Source: Chromatiales bacterium (GTDB taxonomy: Bacteria > Pseudomonadota > Gammaproteobacteria > UBA6429). Taken from it: 64,000 bases of DNA. The notes below the pieces were generated by a model. It did no database searches and was not told the DNA's origin. It worked only from the letters and a program-made list of their open reading frames with translations. The translations under genes and the position numbers were made by a program. The stretch spans positions 124,001-188,000 of the forward strand of contig JALTJN010000362.1 of NCBI GenBank assembly GCA_027076405.1. Reading direction: 5' to 3'. Within the stretch, counting starts at the first letter, position 1; each line of letters begins with the position of its first letter. Positions 20,019 to 29,160 of the stretch are shown here, in pieces.

Positions 20019-21470
20019 TTACAGTGCCAGATACAGACTAATAGAAACAACAAGTGTTACAAGGTAGCTATTTCGATCATGAATAGCAAAAAGTACAGGG
20101 TCTTCATTCATTTTGCCGCGGAAAGCGAGTAACCACATATGACTTATCCAGTATAAAACAGCAATAGCGATAAACCATAACCAGTCAGGATGTTTATATA
20201 AGGTGCTGGCTTGTAAGTCATGGGTATAGAAAACAAGAATAAGAACTGAAATATAGCCGCTACATATACCGAACAAACTGACTACGGGTAAATCCTCAAC
20301 ATGATAGCCTCTCGATGAAGAATGAGTCTGTCCTAATTGAGCCATATTTTTTAACTCGGAAAATCGCTTAATTAAAGCAAGAGACAAAAATATAAACATT
20401 GAAAAAGCAAGCAACCAGTATGACTGCGGCACATTTATAGCAATTATGCCTGCAATAATACGAATGGTATATAAGCTGGTTAAAGTAATAACATCCAGTA
20501 ACGCAATAGGTTTTAAAAATAGTGAATATGCGGTTGTTAAGATAAGATATACACCAAGTATAGATATAAAATCAGTGTTTATTTGGCTGGCAAGTAAAAA
20601 TGAAAACGATAGTAATATAGGGACTAGAGCAATAGCAGCTGGAATAGATAATGTGCCTGCTGCAAGTGGTCTTTTTTTCTTTGTTTGATGTGCTCTGTCA
20701 GCCTCAAGATCGATAAGGTCATTGATTAAATAGATAGATGAGGCAGCAAAGCCAAATGAGAAAAATGCAAGAAGGCTAAGTTGAACTGCTTCAATATTAA
20801 ACCAGCTATGAGATAGTATAAGAGCAGTAAAAATAAGAAAGTTTTTAGCCCATTGATGAAGTCGTATCGCTTTTAATACTGTTTTAATCGTTGTTTTATT
20901 TTCATTGGGAAAGACTTCTTCAATTTTGGTGATTTGTTCTGCATTGTTTAATAATTTTTCAGAAGCATTCACTACAATAGCGGCTGCAGAATGTTGCCAG
21001 ACATCTAAATCGATACTGGCATTGCCGGCATAGACAAATCCCTGTTCACCAAACTTTTGGCTTAAAATTTTTGCTTTGTTATTTCCTGAAAGATTATATT
21101 GTTCATCGCTTGCAAGAATTTCATCAAAAATATTTAAATGTGCAGCAATGGATTCGGCTATTTTTTTATTTGCTGCGGTTACCAAAACCAGATGTCGATT
21201 GTGTAACTTTTGTTTAGTTAGGTATTTTAATAGTTTTGTATTAAAAAGTAATGATGAAGGGGCTAGCTCTACATGTTGGCTAACCTTATGTTTAAAGCCG
21301 GATTTACCTAGAAATAGCCAGAAGGGTAGTAGTAAAAGTAATAATGGTTTCTCGCTGACTAAACGCAGGCACGACTCCCAGAGTGAATCAGTTTGAATGA
21401 GGGTACCATCCAAATCAATACAAAGTGGTAGCGAAGTGTTACTAACTGTTTCGTAATCAGTATTAGTCAT
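20019..21470 (-). CDS. HAD phosphatase-UbiA prenyltransferase fusion (polyprenyl-phospho-ribose synthesis)
   Basis: 483 residues, two domains. The N-terminal HAD phosphatase has DLDGT at 19-23, a VTAANKK segment near 98 and a GNASIDLDVW segment near 149. The C-terminal UbiA domain (about 200-483) has IRLHQWAKNFLIF and the Mg-prenyl site N250-D251-D254-D258, with about eight membrane helices. In mycobacteria, UbiA (Rv3806c) transfers phosphoribosyl from PRPP to decaprenyl phosphate and a separate phosphatase removes the 5-phosphate. Here both activities would be in one chain. It is the first gene of the operon and the ribosome site is weak. Confidence 0.87.
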   Translation of the reverse strand: MTNTDYETVSNTSLPLCIDLDGTLIQTDSLWESCLRLVSEKPLLLLLLPFWLFLGKSGFKHKVSQHVELAPSSLLFNTKLLKYLTKQKLHNRHLVLVTAANKKIAESIAAHLNIFDEILASDEQYNLSGNNKAKILSQKFGEQGFVYAGNASIDLDVWQHSAAAIVVNASEKLLNNAEQITKIEEVFPNENKTTIKTVLKAIRLHQWAKNFLIFTALILSHSWFNIEAVQLSLLAFFSFGFAASSIYLINDLIDLEADRAHQTKKKRPLAAGTLSIPAAIALVPILLSFSFLLASQINTDFISILGVYLILTTAYSLFLKPIALLDVITLTSLYTIRIIAGIIAINVPQSYWLLAFSMFIFLSLALIKRFSELKNMAQLGQTHSSSRGYHVEDLPVVSLFGICSGYISVLILVFYTHDLQASTLYKHPDWLWFIAIAVLYWISHMWLLAFRGKMNEDPVLFAIHDRNSYLVTLVVSISLYLAL

Positions 21471-21644
21471 ATTTTATGTTATTTTTAAGATGAATAATTC
21501 ATTTTAACTCTTTGATTTTAAAAGGCAAATAAAATATCTAAAGAGTGACTGGAAAGGGTCGCTAAATTTTATAGAAACAATCAATTTGAGGTTGTTTTTA
21601 AGGAAAGCGAGAAACGGAATTCTTCCAATACGGAGGATAACCAG

Positions 21645-22424
21645 ATGTCAGTAGTACAAAATGCCAGTAAAGCAAAAGCACAAAAATTCTCTGTTTTATA
21701 TAGAGATTTTCTTTTCTCTTTTATCGTGTTGCTATTTTTAAGCGCATTATTTATCTCTAAACCAGTGCATGCTTCGAGTTCCAGTATCCATACCCCGTTT
21801 ATTAAGACGGTTGGTTATTCATTTCATCAGCAGTATAGTAATTTTAATCAGGCTCAAATCGCTTTTGAAAATCATGATTATGCTTATTCAGCACGTTTGC
21901 TTAATACTTTAGCGAAAAACGGTCATATTCAGGCGCAGTACCTATTAGCAACACAATATGATGCAGGTTTAGGTGTCGAGAAAGACGAACGGGCCTCTTT
22001 TTACTGGTATAAAAAGGCGGCAAAAGGTGGAATTGAAATCGCCCAGCATAATCTGGCAGTGGCGTATGCCCAGGGTAATGGGGTTAAAGCGGATTTAAAA
22101 AAAGCCATAACCTGGTGGAAACGAGCTGCTATCGCCGGAAATACGGACTCTCAGTATAATCTGGGAATTATATTTGCAGCAGGTCGGGGGCACATTAAGC
22201 CGGATCTGGAAGAAGCATTAAAGTGGTGGCGGATGGCCGCAATTAATGGTGATGCTGCTGCACAATTTAATTTAGGTGCCTTATATGCTAATGGAATTGG
22301 CATGTCGAGCCGGACTTGTGAAGCTTCTCGCTGGTGGAAAAAATCAGCCGCTAACGGCTTTGCTCGCGCTGAAATGGCATTAGCCGTATTGGAAACTAAG
22401 CAGGATTATGACGTTTGCAGATAA
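21645..22424 (+). CDS. Sel1-like repeat protein, exported or membrane-anchored
   Basis: 259 residues. A hydrophobic segment (about 24-42, FLFSFIVLLFLSALF) ends in VHASSS and could be a signal peptide with a long N-region, or an anchor. Residues about 75-240 contain four to five Sel1 repeats, each with the pattern A-x-x-x-L-A-x-x-Y-x-x-G-x-G-V and WW-x-x-A-A (for example YDAGLGVEKDERASFYWYKK). Such repeats usually act as protein-binding scaffolds. GGAGG lies 8 bases before the ATG. A strong terminator follows. Its role and partners are unknown. Confidence 0.88.
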   Translation: MSVVQNASKAKAQKFSVLYRDFLFSFIVLLFLSALFISKPVHASSSSIHTPFIKTVGYSFHQQYSNFNQAQIAFENHDYAYSARLLNTLAKNGHIQAQYLLATQYDAGLGVEKDERASFYWYKKAAKGGIEIAQHNLAVAYAQGNGVKADLKKAITWWKRAAIAGNTDSQYNLGIIFAAGRGHIKPDLEEALKWWRMAAINGDAAAQFNLGALYANGIGMSSRTCEASRWWKKSAANGFARAEMALAVLETKQDYDVCR

Positions 22425-22436
22425 ATATCCGGAATT

Positions 22437-22473
22437 AAAAAAGCCTGACTAAAATTTTAGTCAGGCTTTTTTA
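22437..22473. terminator. Bidirectional terminator after Sel1 gene
   Basis: AAAAAGCCTGACTAAAA pairs with TTTTAGTCAGGCTTTTT, with A- and T-runs on the two sides, so it can serve the + strand Sel1 gene and the convergent UPF0114 gene. Confidence 0.93.
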
Positions 22474-22492
22474 TTGAGTGGCAAAGGAAAAT

Positions 22493-23053
22493 TTAGTGAT
22501 CTTCTTTACCGTGTGCTTCTAATAAAGTTTTCGTCATAATGCGATCGGTGTAGGCCATCGCAATCGCAGAAATAATAAATGTAATATGGATAAGGACTTG
22601 CCACTTGATGGTCGCTTCAGTCATTTGGTCGGCATTGATAAAGGTTTTCAATAAATGAATAGATGAAATACCAATCAGCGCCATAGAAAGTTTAATTTTC
22701 ATTGTTGCCGCATTCACATGAGACAACCATTCTGGTTGATCATGGTGTTCTTTCAAATTCAAACGCGAGACGAAAGTTTCATACCCCCCAATAATAACCA
22801 TAATAAGTAAATTAGCAATCATCACAACATCAATGAGTCCCAATACTATGAGCATAATTTCATTTTCAGAAATGGTGTTGGCGATAGAGACGAGGTGAAT
22901 AAGCTCCACCATAAAATGGTAAACATATACTCCCTGGGCAACAATTAAGCCAAGATATAATGGTGCTTGTAACCAGCGACTCCAGAAAATCAATTGTGCC
23001 ATAATATTAAGTGTTGTTGTTCTTGTCTTTGAACCTGAATTTTGTGTATTCAC
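22493..23053 (-). CDS. UPF0114 (YqhA-family) membrane protein
   Basis: 186 residues with four predicted membrane helices. The family pattern is seen in FWSRWLQAPLYLGLIVAQG, ANLLIMVIIGGYETFVSRL and MKIKLSMALIGISSIHLLK. The function of the family is not established. The start is GTG at 23053, with GAGG 6 bases upstream. The ATG 2 bases earlier is followed at once by a stop and is excluded. It stands alone behind the methyltransferase gene on the same strand (43-base gap). Confidence 0.88.
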   Translation of the reverse strand: MNTQNSGSKTRTTTLNIMAQLIFWSRWLQAPLYLGLIVAQGVYVYHFMVELIHLVSIANTISENEIMLIVLGLIDVVMIANLLIMVIIGGYETFVSRLNLKEHHDQPEWLSHVNAATMKIKLSMALIGISSIHLLKTFINADQMTEATIKWQVLIHITFIISAIAMAYTDRIMTKTLLEAHGKEDH

Positions 23054-23096
23054 ATAAACCTCGAGAAATATGCTTAGTTAATTTGAACTGAGTAAA

Positions 23097-23693
23097 TTAT
23101 TCTTTGATTGCCATTGCAACCGTGTAATTTGGACCTTGTTTTAGTTTTTTGTAATTACCAAAAACCTCAAGAAAGTTTCGTTTAATATATTTACGTAACC
23201 CGGTAATGGTAACGACATAAATTTTTCCACCATGTTTCATTTGTTTGTAGGCGTCATATAAAAACAGGCTTAACATTTCGTTACCGACTTTTGCCGGAAT
23301 GTTGGAAACAACAATATTAAATTTTTTCTTGCTGATTTGATCAAAACCGTTACTCAATAATGCTTCAGCATTTTTTATTTGATTGAGTTCTGCATTTATA
23401 TTGCTGTATTCTACTGCCTTAAAATCCTTGTCGACTAATGTTGTTTGTCCTTTAGGTGCAAGTTTTGCCATGGTTAAACCAATAGGGCCATAGCCACAAC
23501 CCAGATCCAGACAATCATCGGTTTCCTTTATTTCGAGATATTTTAATAATAATAACGTACCTTCATCAATATTGCGTGGTGAAAATATTCCCCAGGTGGA
23601 ATGAAAAACAAAAGGGATATCCTTAAGTGTTTCACTAAAGACAATATCTTCACGTAATTTTTTAATTTCATTCTCAGTTAGCATGGTCATCAC
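23097..23693 (-). CDS. Class I SAM-dependent methyltransferase (MTS domain)
   Basis: 198 residues, with the SAM-binding motif LDLGCGYGPIGLTMAKLAP and the MTS-type fold of the RsmC/RlmG/YbiN group. The catalytic position reads VVSNIPAK, not the NPPF/Y of N2-guanine or glutamine methyltransferases, so the target is uncertain. The start overlaps the histidine phosphatase stop by 4 bases, giving translational coupling. It is probably an RNA or small-molecule methyltransferase. Confidence 0.82.
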   Translation of the reverse strand: MMTMLTENEIKKLREDIVFSETLKDIPFVFHSTWGIFSPRNIDEGTLLLLKYLEIKETDDCLDLGCGYGPIGLTMAKLAPKGQTTLVDKDFKAVEYSNINAELNQIKNAEALLSNGFDQISKKKFNIVVSNIPAKVGNEMLSLFLYDAYKQMKHGGKIYVVTITGLRKYIKRNFLEVFGNYKKLKQGPNYTVAMAIKE

Positions 23694-24304
23694 ATTATGT
23701 CGGTTAGTTGTACGTTATGATAAAGCAGGTGATCACCGGAATGATCATGTTTAAGTCGTGAAATACCGGCATTATTAACTTTGATTCGATAAAGCCCAAT
23801 CGGCGTAGCATGTAAGGCATTTGCTATAATAGCTCGAATTACACCAGCATGAGCAATAATCAATATATGTTGTCCCTGAAATTTTTCAACTGTTTGTTTA
23901 TAGGCAGTTTTAACACGTTGAATAAATTTATTAAGATCTTCAGCACCGGCTGGTCGCTTGTTAACAGGATCAAGATAAAAATCTTCATACTCTTTTAAGT
24001 TATGTTGTTTAATTTCATCAGCTGTCTGTCCTTCCCAATTACCAAAGCCAACTTCTTTAAAGTTCTCTTCTGTAGTACAAGGAATTTTATAAACATCCAT
24101 TAAAGCCTCGGCAAAAGCCTGACATCGTTCTAAGGGAGAAGTGATAATTTGCTCCCAGGGTAAATCGTCACCGACGGCATCCCACATTTGTTGCCAGCCT
24201 TTTTCAGTTAAAGGGTCATTAATTGAATGACCGCGGAAAGCGCGACCACCTTCTGGCTCGCCATGGCGTAGAAGATCAATGATTGTTTCTGATGTTGTAG
24301 ACAT
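23690..24304 (-). CDS. Histidine phosphatase (phosphoglycerate-mutase-like)
   Basis: 204 residues. The phosphate pocket LLRHGEPEGG has R13 and the nucleophile H14. The second histidine is in ILIIAHAGVIRAII. An internal GNWEGQTADEI matches the CobC/GpmB-like branch. It may act on alpha-ribazole phosphate or other phosphomonoesters, and no cobalamin gene is nearby to support CobC. It is coupled to the downstream methyltransferase. Repeat copy 2 lies just upstream. Confidence 0.85.
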   Translation of the reverse strand: MSTTSETIIDLLRHGEPEGGRAFRGHSINDPLTEKGWQQMWDAVGDDLPWEQIITSPLERCQAFAEALMDVYKIPCTTEENFKEVGFGNWEGQTADEIKQHNLKEYEDFYLDPVNKRPAGAEDLNKFIQRVKTAYKQTVEKFQGQHILIIAHAGVIRAIIANALHATPIGLYRIKVNNAGISRLKHDHSGDHLLYHNVQLTDIM

Positions 24305-24373
24305 AAAAGAATCCAGAAATTATTTTAACTATCAGGACACAAATAGTACCAAATTTTAAAATGAAAACATTTA

Positions 24374-24451
24374 AACCACAGAGGACACGGAGGTACACAG
24401 AGTTTTTAAAATAAGTGGGTTTTCTCTGTGTGCCTCCGTGTCCTCTGTGGT
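24374..24451. repeat. CCACAGAGG dispersed palindromic repeat, copy 2
   Basis: The left arm AACCACAGAGGACACGGAGG continues to CACAGAG. The right arm CTCTGTGTGCCTCCGTGTCC continues to TCTGTGGT. They are separated by about 21 bases and lie between purK and the histidine phosphatase gene. Confidence 0.9.
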
Positions 24452-24482
24452 AAATGTGTTTCTTTTCCTGATGATTAAAAAA

Positions 24483-25619
24483 TTAGTCAATCTTATTTAA
24501 TTGTTGTTTAAGATCTTCAGCTAATTTTAATGCATCATCAATATTTTCTGATAGCACATTAAAGTGTCCCATTTTCCGTCCCGGACGTGCTTCACGCTTG
24601 CCATATAAATGCAGTTTTACATTTGCATGATCAAGTAGTTTTTGCCATTTAGGTGCCTGACCACCATGCCAGATATCACCCAGCATATTAATCATGACAA
24701 CAGGTGATAGCAAAGTTGTATCGCCTAAAGGTAAACCACACACCGCACGAACCTGTTGTTCAAATTGATCTGTGATACAGGCATCTAAAGTATAGTGGCC
24801 GCTGTTATGTGGCCGTGGTGCAATCTCATTAACTAAAATTTTTCCGTTGGAAATAAAAAATTCTACCGCCATGAGACCAATATAATCTAAAGCAGTGGCT
24901 ACCTCTTGCGCCATTTCGGTGACTTTAATCTCTAAATCTTTGTTAATTCTTGCTGGCACGACACTAACATCAAGAATGCCACCTTCATGAATATTTTCAG
25001 AAACAGGGTAAGTAACCACTTCACCTTCTGTGCTGCGAGCAAGCACAACAGAAACTTCAATATCCAAAGGCATGCGTTGTTCTAACACACAGGCTTCGCC
25101 TTCTAATGTCTGCCATGCCTTATCGATATCAGATTCAGAGTTAATGCTAAACTGGCCTTTACCGTCATAACCAAAGCGCGAGACTTTTAAGATGGCAGGT
25201 GTACCAATTTTGCTAATACTATTTTTTAGATCGTCTAATGAATTAATTACAGCAAAAGGAGCAGTATAAAAACCATTATCTTTTAAGAAGTTTTTTTCCT
25301 GAATACGATCCTGAGCAATGGAGATGGCTTTTGCGCCGGGGCGAACAGGTTTTTTTTTCGCCAGCGCATCAAGAGTTGCAGCAGGAACATTTTCAAATTC
25401 AGTTGTTATGGCATCACAGTTTTTTGCGATTTGATCGAGAGCGGCCTGATCAGAGTAATCTGCACAAATGTGAGTGGTTGCCAGTTTACCTGCCGGACTT
25501 TCTTTATCGGGGTCGAGCACAATGACTTCGTAGCCCATTGTACGTGCAGCAATAGTGAACATGCGACCAAGTTGGCCACCACCGAGCATGCCTAGTGTCG
25601 ATCCGGGAAGTATTTTCAT
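24483..25619 (-). CDS. purK: N5-carboxyaminoimidazole ribonucleotide synthase
   Basis: ATP-grasp enzyme that carboxylates aminoimidazole ribonucleotide using ATP and bicarbonate in purine synthesis. It has 378 residues. Motifs: [17 protein letters not shown] at the N-terminus, [22 protein letters not shown] (ATP lysine and glycine loop), [12 protein letters not shown], and [17 protein letters not shown] near the active site. The start overlaps the purE stop by 4 bases. This is the standard purE-purK operon. Confidence 0.97.
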   Translation of the reverse strand: MKILPGSTLGMLGGGQLGRMFTIAARTMGYEVIVLDPDKESPAGKLATTHICADYSDQAALDQIAKNCDAITTEFENVPAATLDALAKKKPVRPGAKAISIAQDRIQEKNFLKDNGFYTAPFAVINSLDDLKNSISKIGTPAILKVSRFGYDGKGQFSINSESDIDKAWQTLEGEACVLEQRMPLDIEVSVVLARSTEGEVVTYPVSENIHEGGILDVSVVPARINKDLEIKVTEMAQEVATALDYIGLMAVEFFISNGKILVNEIAPRPHNSGHYTLDACITDQFEQQVRAVCGLPLGDTTLLSPVVMINMLGDIWHGGQAPKWQKLLDHANVKLHLYGKREARPGRKMGHFNVLSENIDDALKLAEDLKQQLNKID

Positions 25620-26110
25620 ACTTTTGGTAACTTCATTGCACGAACTTTAGTGCGTTGTTTTTTGCGGAATGTATTGAGCTTTTTCGCGTATTTTTCTTGC
25701 GTATTTGCCAGCATGGAGACAGCAAAAAGCCCCGCATTTGCAGCGCCCGGCTCACCAATGGCAAATGTTGCAACAGGAATACCTTTGGGCATTTGTGCGA
25801 TAGAAAGCAGTGAGTCCAGTCCTTTTAAGGCACGTGATGTAACTGGGACACCTAAAATAGGTACTATCGTTTTAGAGGCCAGCATTCCGGGTAAATGCGC
25901 TGCACCGCCGGCACCGGCGATAATCACCTGAATACCACGTTCGGCAGCAGTTTCGGCATATTCGAATAATAAATCTGGTGTACGGTGTGCAGATACGACT
26001 TTTGACTCAAAGGGAACACCAAAATCCTTGAGTATTTCACAGGCCTGGCTCATTACTTTCCAGTCACTGTTACTGCCCATTATCACACCGACGATTGGTT
26101 TTTTACTCAT
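25616..26110 (-). CDS. purE: N5-carboxyaminoimidazole ribonucleotide mutase
   Basis: 164 residues, class I PurE, which shifts the carboxylate of N5-CAIR to give CAIR. Substrate-site motifs are [19 protein letters not shown] and [16 protein letters not shown], followed by [20 protein letters not shown] precedes the start. It is cotranscribed with purK through a 4-base overlap. Confidence 0.97.
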   Translation of the reverse strand: MSKKPIVGVIMGSNSDWKVMSQACEILKDFGVPFESKVVSAHRTPDLLFEYAETAAERGIQVIIAGAGGAAHLPGMLASKTIVPILGVPVTSRALKGLDSLLSIAQMPKGIPVATFAIGEPGAANAGLFAVSMLANTQEKYAKKLNTFRKKQRTKVRAMKLPKV

Positions 26111-26197
26111 TTTAAACCTTCTAAATCCTGTTTTTATTGGGACGGAATCGGTGATTTTACCAGTTTATTGAGTTAGATTCATGCAAAGTTTAGTCGC

Positions 26198-26602
26198 TTA
26201 AGCACTCTTTTGACCTAATCGATAGGCTGCGATCAGGGCCTGCTTTAATTCATCATGCTGGGAAAAATCATTGATATTGAGGTGTTGCTCGGCCACAGAT
26301 AATAATTCGTTAAGTATTTTATTTTCTTGCCAGCTAAGGGTGAATGCATCGACATCAAGCTCACCCTCACTAATAAAATCTTTAATTAAACCTTCAGCAT
26401 TACTAAAGCGTATGGGTTCAGCTTGCATCATTTCGTATTCATAAGAATATAGATCAAAATTATTTTCGTTGGCTATCATTTGGTGAAGGTTAGGAAGGCT
26501 TCCTGTCGCTTTAATATAACGATCCAGTTCAATGGTAATAGAAGGTTGATGTTTTTCGCCTTTAAACGAAAAATGAATGGATGCTGTAACAATATTTTTC
26601 AT
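26198..26602 (-). CDS. Small acidic protein of unknown function
   Basis: 134 residues, soluble, with no recognised domain. A TTG at 26614 is in frame, but GAGG lies between it and the ATG at 26602 at proper spacing, so 26602 is the start. Segments such as HFSFKGEKHQPSITIELDRY and SWQENKILNELLSVAEQHL suggest a beta N-terminus and helical C-terminus. It lies between purE and cbbO on the same strand, but repeat copy 3 (134 bases) separates it from cbbO. A link with RuBisCO activation is possible but unsupported. Confidence 0.72.
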   Translation of the reverse strand: MKNIVTASIHFSFKGEKHQPSITIELDRYIKATGSLPNLHQMIANENNFDLYSYEYEMMQAEPIRFSNAEGLIKDFISEGELDVDAFTLSWQENKILNELLSVAEQHLNINDFSQHDELKQALIAAYRLGQKSA

Positions 26603-26621
26603 GGGTAACCTCAAAAGATTG

Positions 26622-26755
26622 AACCACGGAGGATACAGAGTTACACAGAGGAAAAAACGTATTAATAGCTCTGTGTATTAAAGATGCTCGGATAACTAAA
26701 TGAAAGGTTATCTAAAAAGCACTTTTTTAAATTTTGCTCTGTGTATCTCTGTGGT
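26622..26755. repeat. CCACAGAGG dispersed palindromic repeat, copy 3 (expanded/degraded)
   Basis: The left arm AACCACGGAGGATACAGAG and following ACACAGAG match the other copies. A first partial right arm CTCTGTGTATT appears near 26669. After about 60 bases the full right arm CTCTGTGTATCTCTGTGGT ends at 26755. It looks like a copy with an insertion or a fusion of two partial copies. Confidence 0.8.
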
Positions 26756-26762
26756 GAAAAAA

Positions 26763-29027
26763 TTAAGCCGTTAACGACATAAATAGTTTAGGTAACTTTT
26801 CAGGCAGTTTATCGACGTTATCAATAACGGTATAGCCATTGTTGCCAAAAATATCTGCAATATATTCATCTGCTTTTTTATCTAAACTAATACAATGTGT
26901 GTAGATGCCTTTAGATGAAAGTTCTTCAATTGATTTATGGGTGTCTTCGATAAGTAATCTGTCATCGGTAACATCAATATCGGCAGGTTCACCATCAGTT
27001 AAGATTAAAAGTAATTTTTTATCTGCTTTTTGGCCTTCCAAATAATGACTCGCATGACGTACCGCCGCGCCCATGCGCGTTGAGAAACCTGCTTCGATAT
27101 TCGCTAAACGTGCTTTTACACCATCATCCCAGTGTTCAGTAAAGCCTTTAATGTGATGGTAACGCACATTATGACGTGTATCAGAATGGAAACCGGCAAT
27201 GGCAAATTTATCGCCCAGCTGTTCAATCGACCAGCCTAACAAAGTAACCGCTTCACGACTCAGTTCCAAAATGCTTTGCGTGCAGCCTTCAGGTACTTCA
27301 TCGAGTGATGCAGATAAATCCATTAATAATAAAACAGCAATATCACGACCATCATGTTTGTGGCTCATGTTTATACGCGGATCAGGTTGTGAACCACTCT
27401 TAAAATCAATGAGCGAACGAATCGCAACATCCAGATCAAGCTCACTACCTTCTTCCTGATAACGAATGCGTACATACTGCTGCGGTTTTAATAAATCCAG
27501 AATACGTTTTAAATAATTCGCTAAAGCAGAATGTTTTTCTAAAATTTTATCAATATCAGATGCTTTACCCGGTGCATATAAAGATTCGTATAAGGTTACC
27601 CAATCTGGTTTAAACGATGAGGTGTGATAATCCCACTCGTGATAATGACGTGGTGGCAAACCATCTGGTTCAATCGTTTCTTTGCTTTGCGGTTCGCTGG
27701 TATCATCTTCGGGTTCATCGGCTTCTTCAATAAAGACCCACATGTGACGGTTATCATCACGATAATCCACTTCGGTATTTTCAAAACGGACTTTAGGAGC
27801 AAGGTCAGATTGACGTCGTGTTCTTGCAGTAAAAGAAATTGCAATGTTGAGCATTTCTTTTGTGCTGGATTCATTTCCGTCTTTTAGTGCATCCCAAAAC
27901 TTTGCAACATATTCAAGAATATCAGGGTTTTGATAGCCGTGATTTTCATCCAGAATTGCACGAGAAATCATCGCTAAGCGATGACGAACACAAGATTCTT
28001 TTTCTGAATCGCAAGAACCTTCTACAGGAGTAGGGTGTAAGGCACAAAAATATTTTCTTAAGCCTGGATACTTTCTGAGTATTAACTGTTCAACTCGTGA
28101 GTCTTCAAAGGCTTCTACTGCAACACGTTGAAAGGGCGATAAGTTATCTGCAACTTGTCTTTCAGTCCAGAGTTTATGTGCGGCCATGTGTGCAATCGTA
28201 ATGCGGTAACGGTTAATGCCTGATACATCATTAAGATCATCATAAACATCAGGAACGCGCATACCCAGATCATCATAATAAGGTTGCGGTTTACGTAACT
28301 CATCAAAACCCAATGAGTATGGCACAAAATACTCTTCACTTTGCCACATGCTACGAATGTACATATCAAGAGCTCGTTCGTTATCCATGTATAAAGTACC
28401 ATGACGTTCACGTTGTAACATGGCTTTACTATCAGCAGATTGTAAAGAGAAATAATCTTTTTGTCGCTCAGGGTGATTGTTATAGTTACGTACACCATAT
28501 TCAATCCAGTTTTTTAAACCTTCTAGTGATAACTGGCTTAATAAAAAAGGAATTTGACTCAATAGTACAAGAAAGCCCTGGCTTGAATGCGTTTTGTGAT
28601 GACCATGAACGGAAGTGGTTGTGCTATCTAACATGCCGAACAAAATATCAAAGAAATGATTCATCTGTTCAAGCGTACCAAGACGACGAGATGCTTCAGG
28701 TAAGCACTGCATAAAAGGTGGAATGGCTTTACCATTTGGCGAGCGTGACATATCCCAAATGTGCTTGGAAACTATTTCAAGAATAGCTTCATCACCTAAG
28801 CGATGAGCCATTTGTGGCATCTCTTCAAGATAAATTGAAACCGGTTCCCAGCCACGACCAATCATACAAACCAGAGATGCACCTGAAAGATATTGTGCAA
28901 CACCTTCATTACTCAGATTGCGTAACGCATCTTTCATATAGTCATCAAAGCAATCTTCAATTTGCTCGAAGCTACATTTTAATTGCTTACGGTGATGTGG
29001 GTATTCTGTAGTTACTTCAGTTGTCAT
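26763..29027 (-). CDS. cbbO: CbbO-type von Willebrand factor A protein (RuBisCO activase subunit)
   Basis: 754 residues. The C-terminal VWA domain has the metal-site motif DLSAS (D570, S572, S574), then LTDGEPADIDV. The N-terminal two-thirds are the helical region shared by CbbO and NorD. CbbO works with the AAA+ ring CbbQ to remove inhibitory sugar phosphates from RuBisCO, the VWA domain contacting the enzyme. The order cbbM-cbbQ-cbbO and the absence of nor genes favour CbbO over NorD. Repeat copy 4 lies in the 133-base gap to cbbQ, so the genes may depend on read-through. Confidence 0.93.
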   Translation of the reverse strand: MTTEVTTEYPHHRKQLKCSFEQIEDCFDDYMKDALRNLSNEGVAQYLSGASLVCMIGRGWEPVSIYLEEMPQMAHRLGDEAILEIVSKHIWDMSRSPNGKAIPPFMQCLPEASRRLGTLEQMNHFFDILFGMLDSTTTSVHGHHKTHSSQGFLVLLSQIPFLLSQLSLEGLKNWIEYGVRNYNNHPERQKDYFSLQSADSKAMLQRERHGTLYMDNERALDMYIRSMWQSEEYFVPYSLGFDELRKPQPYYDDLGMRVPDVYDDLNDVSGINRYRITIAHMAAHKLWTERQVADNLSPFQRVAVEAFEDSRVEQLILRKYPGLRKYFCALHPTPVEGSCDSEKESCVRHRLAMISRAILDENHGYQNPDILEYVAKFWDALKDGNESSTKEMLNIAISFTARTRRQSDLAPKVRFENTEVDYRDDNRHMWVFIEEADEPEDDTSEPQSKETIEPDGLPPRHYHEWDYHTSSFKPDWVTLYESLYAPGKASDIDKILEKHSALANYLKRILDLLKPQQYVRIRYQEEGSELDLDVAIRSLIDFKSGSQPDPRINMSHKHDGRDIAVLLLMDLSASLDEVPEGCTQSILELSREAVTLLGWSIEQLGDKFAIAGFHSDTRHNVRYHHIKGFTEHWDDGVKARLANIEAGFSTRMGAAVRHASHYLEGQKADKKLLLILTDGEPADIDVTDDRLLIEDTHKSIEELSSKGIYTHCISLDKKADEYIADIFGNNGYTVIDNVDKLPEKLPKLFMSLTA

Positions 29028-29065
29028 ATTTGTGCCACAGCGGAGATAAAGTTAAAAGAATTATC

Positions 29066-29145
29066 ACCACAGAGGTCACGGAGGTTCACAGAGTTTTTTA
29101 CTACTTAATAAATTTTCTCTGTGTACCTTTGTGTCCTCTGTGGTT
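29066..29145. repeat. CCACAGAGG dispersed palindromic repeat, copy 4
   Basis: ACCACAGAGGTCACGGAGGT on the left pairs with the right arm that ends TGTCCTCTGTGGTT. The spacer is about 23 bases. It lies between cbbQ and cbbO in what should be one transcript, so it would form a hairpin in the message. Confidence 0.9.
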
Positions 29146-29160
29146 CAAGCTTTTATAAAT

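Noticed and set aside
26763..29027. NorD (nitric oxide reductase activation protein)
   Set aside because: CbbO and NorD are related, but the gene follows cbbM and cbbQ and there are no nor genes nearby.
14172..29145. CRISPR array from the repeated CCACAGAGG units
   Set aside because: The units are inverted pairs kilobases apart between genes, not regularly spaced direct repeats, and no cas genes are present.
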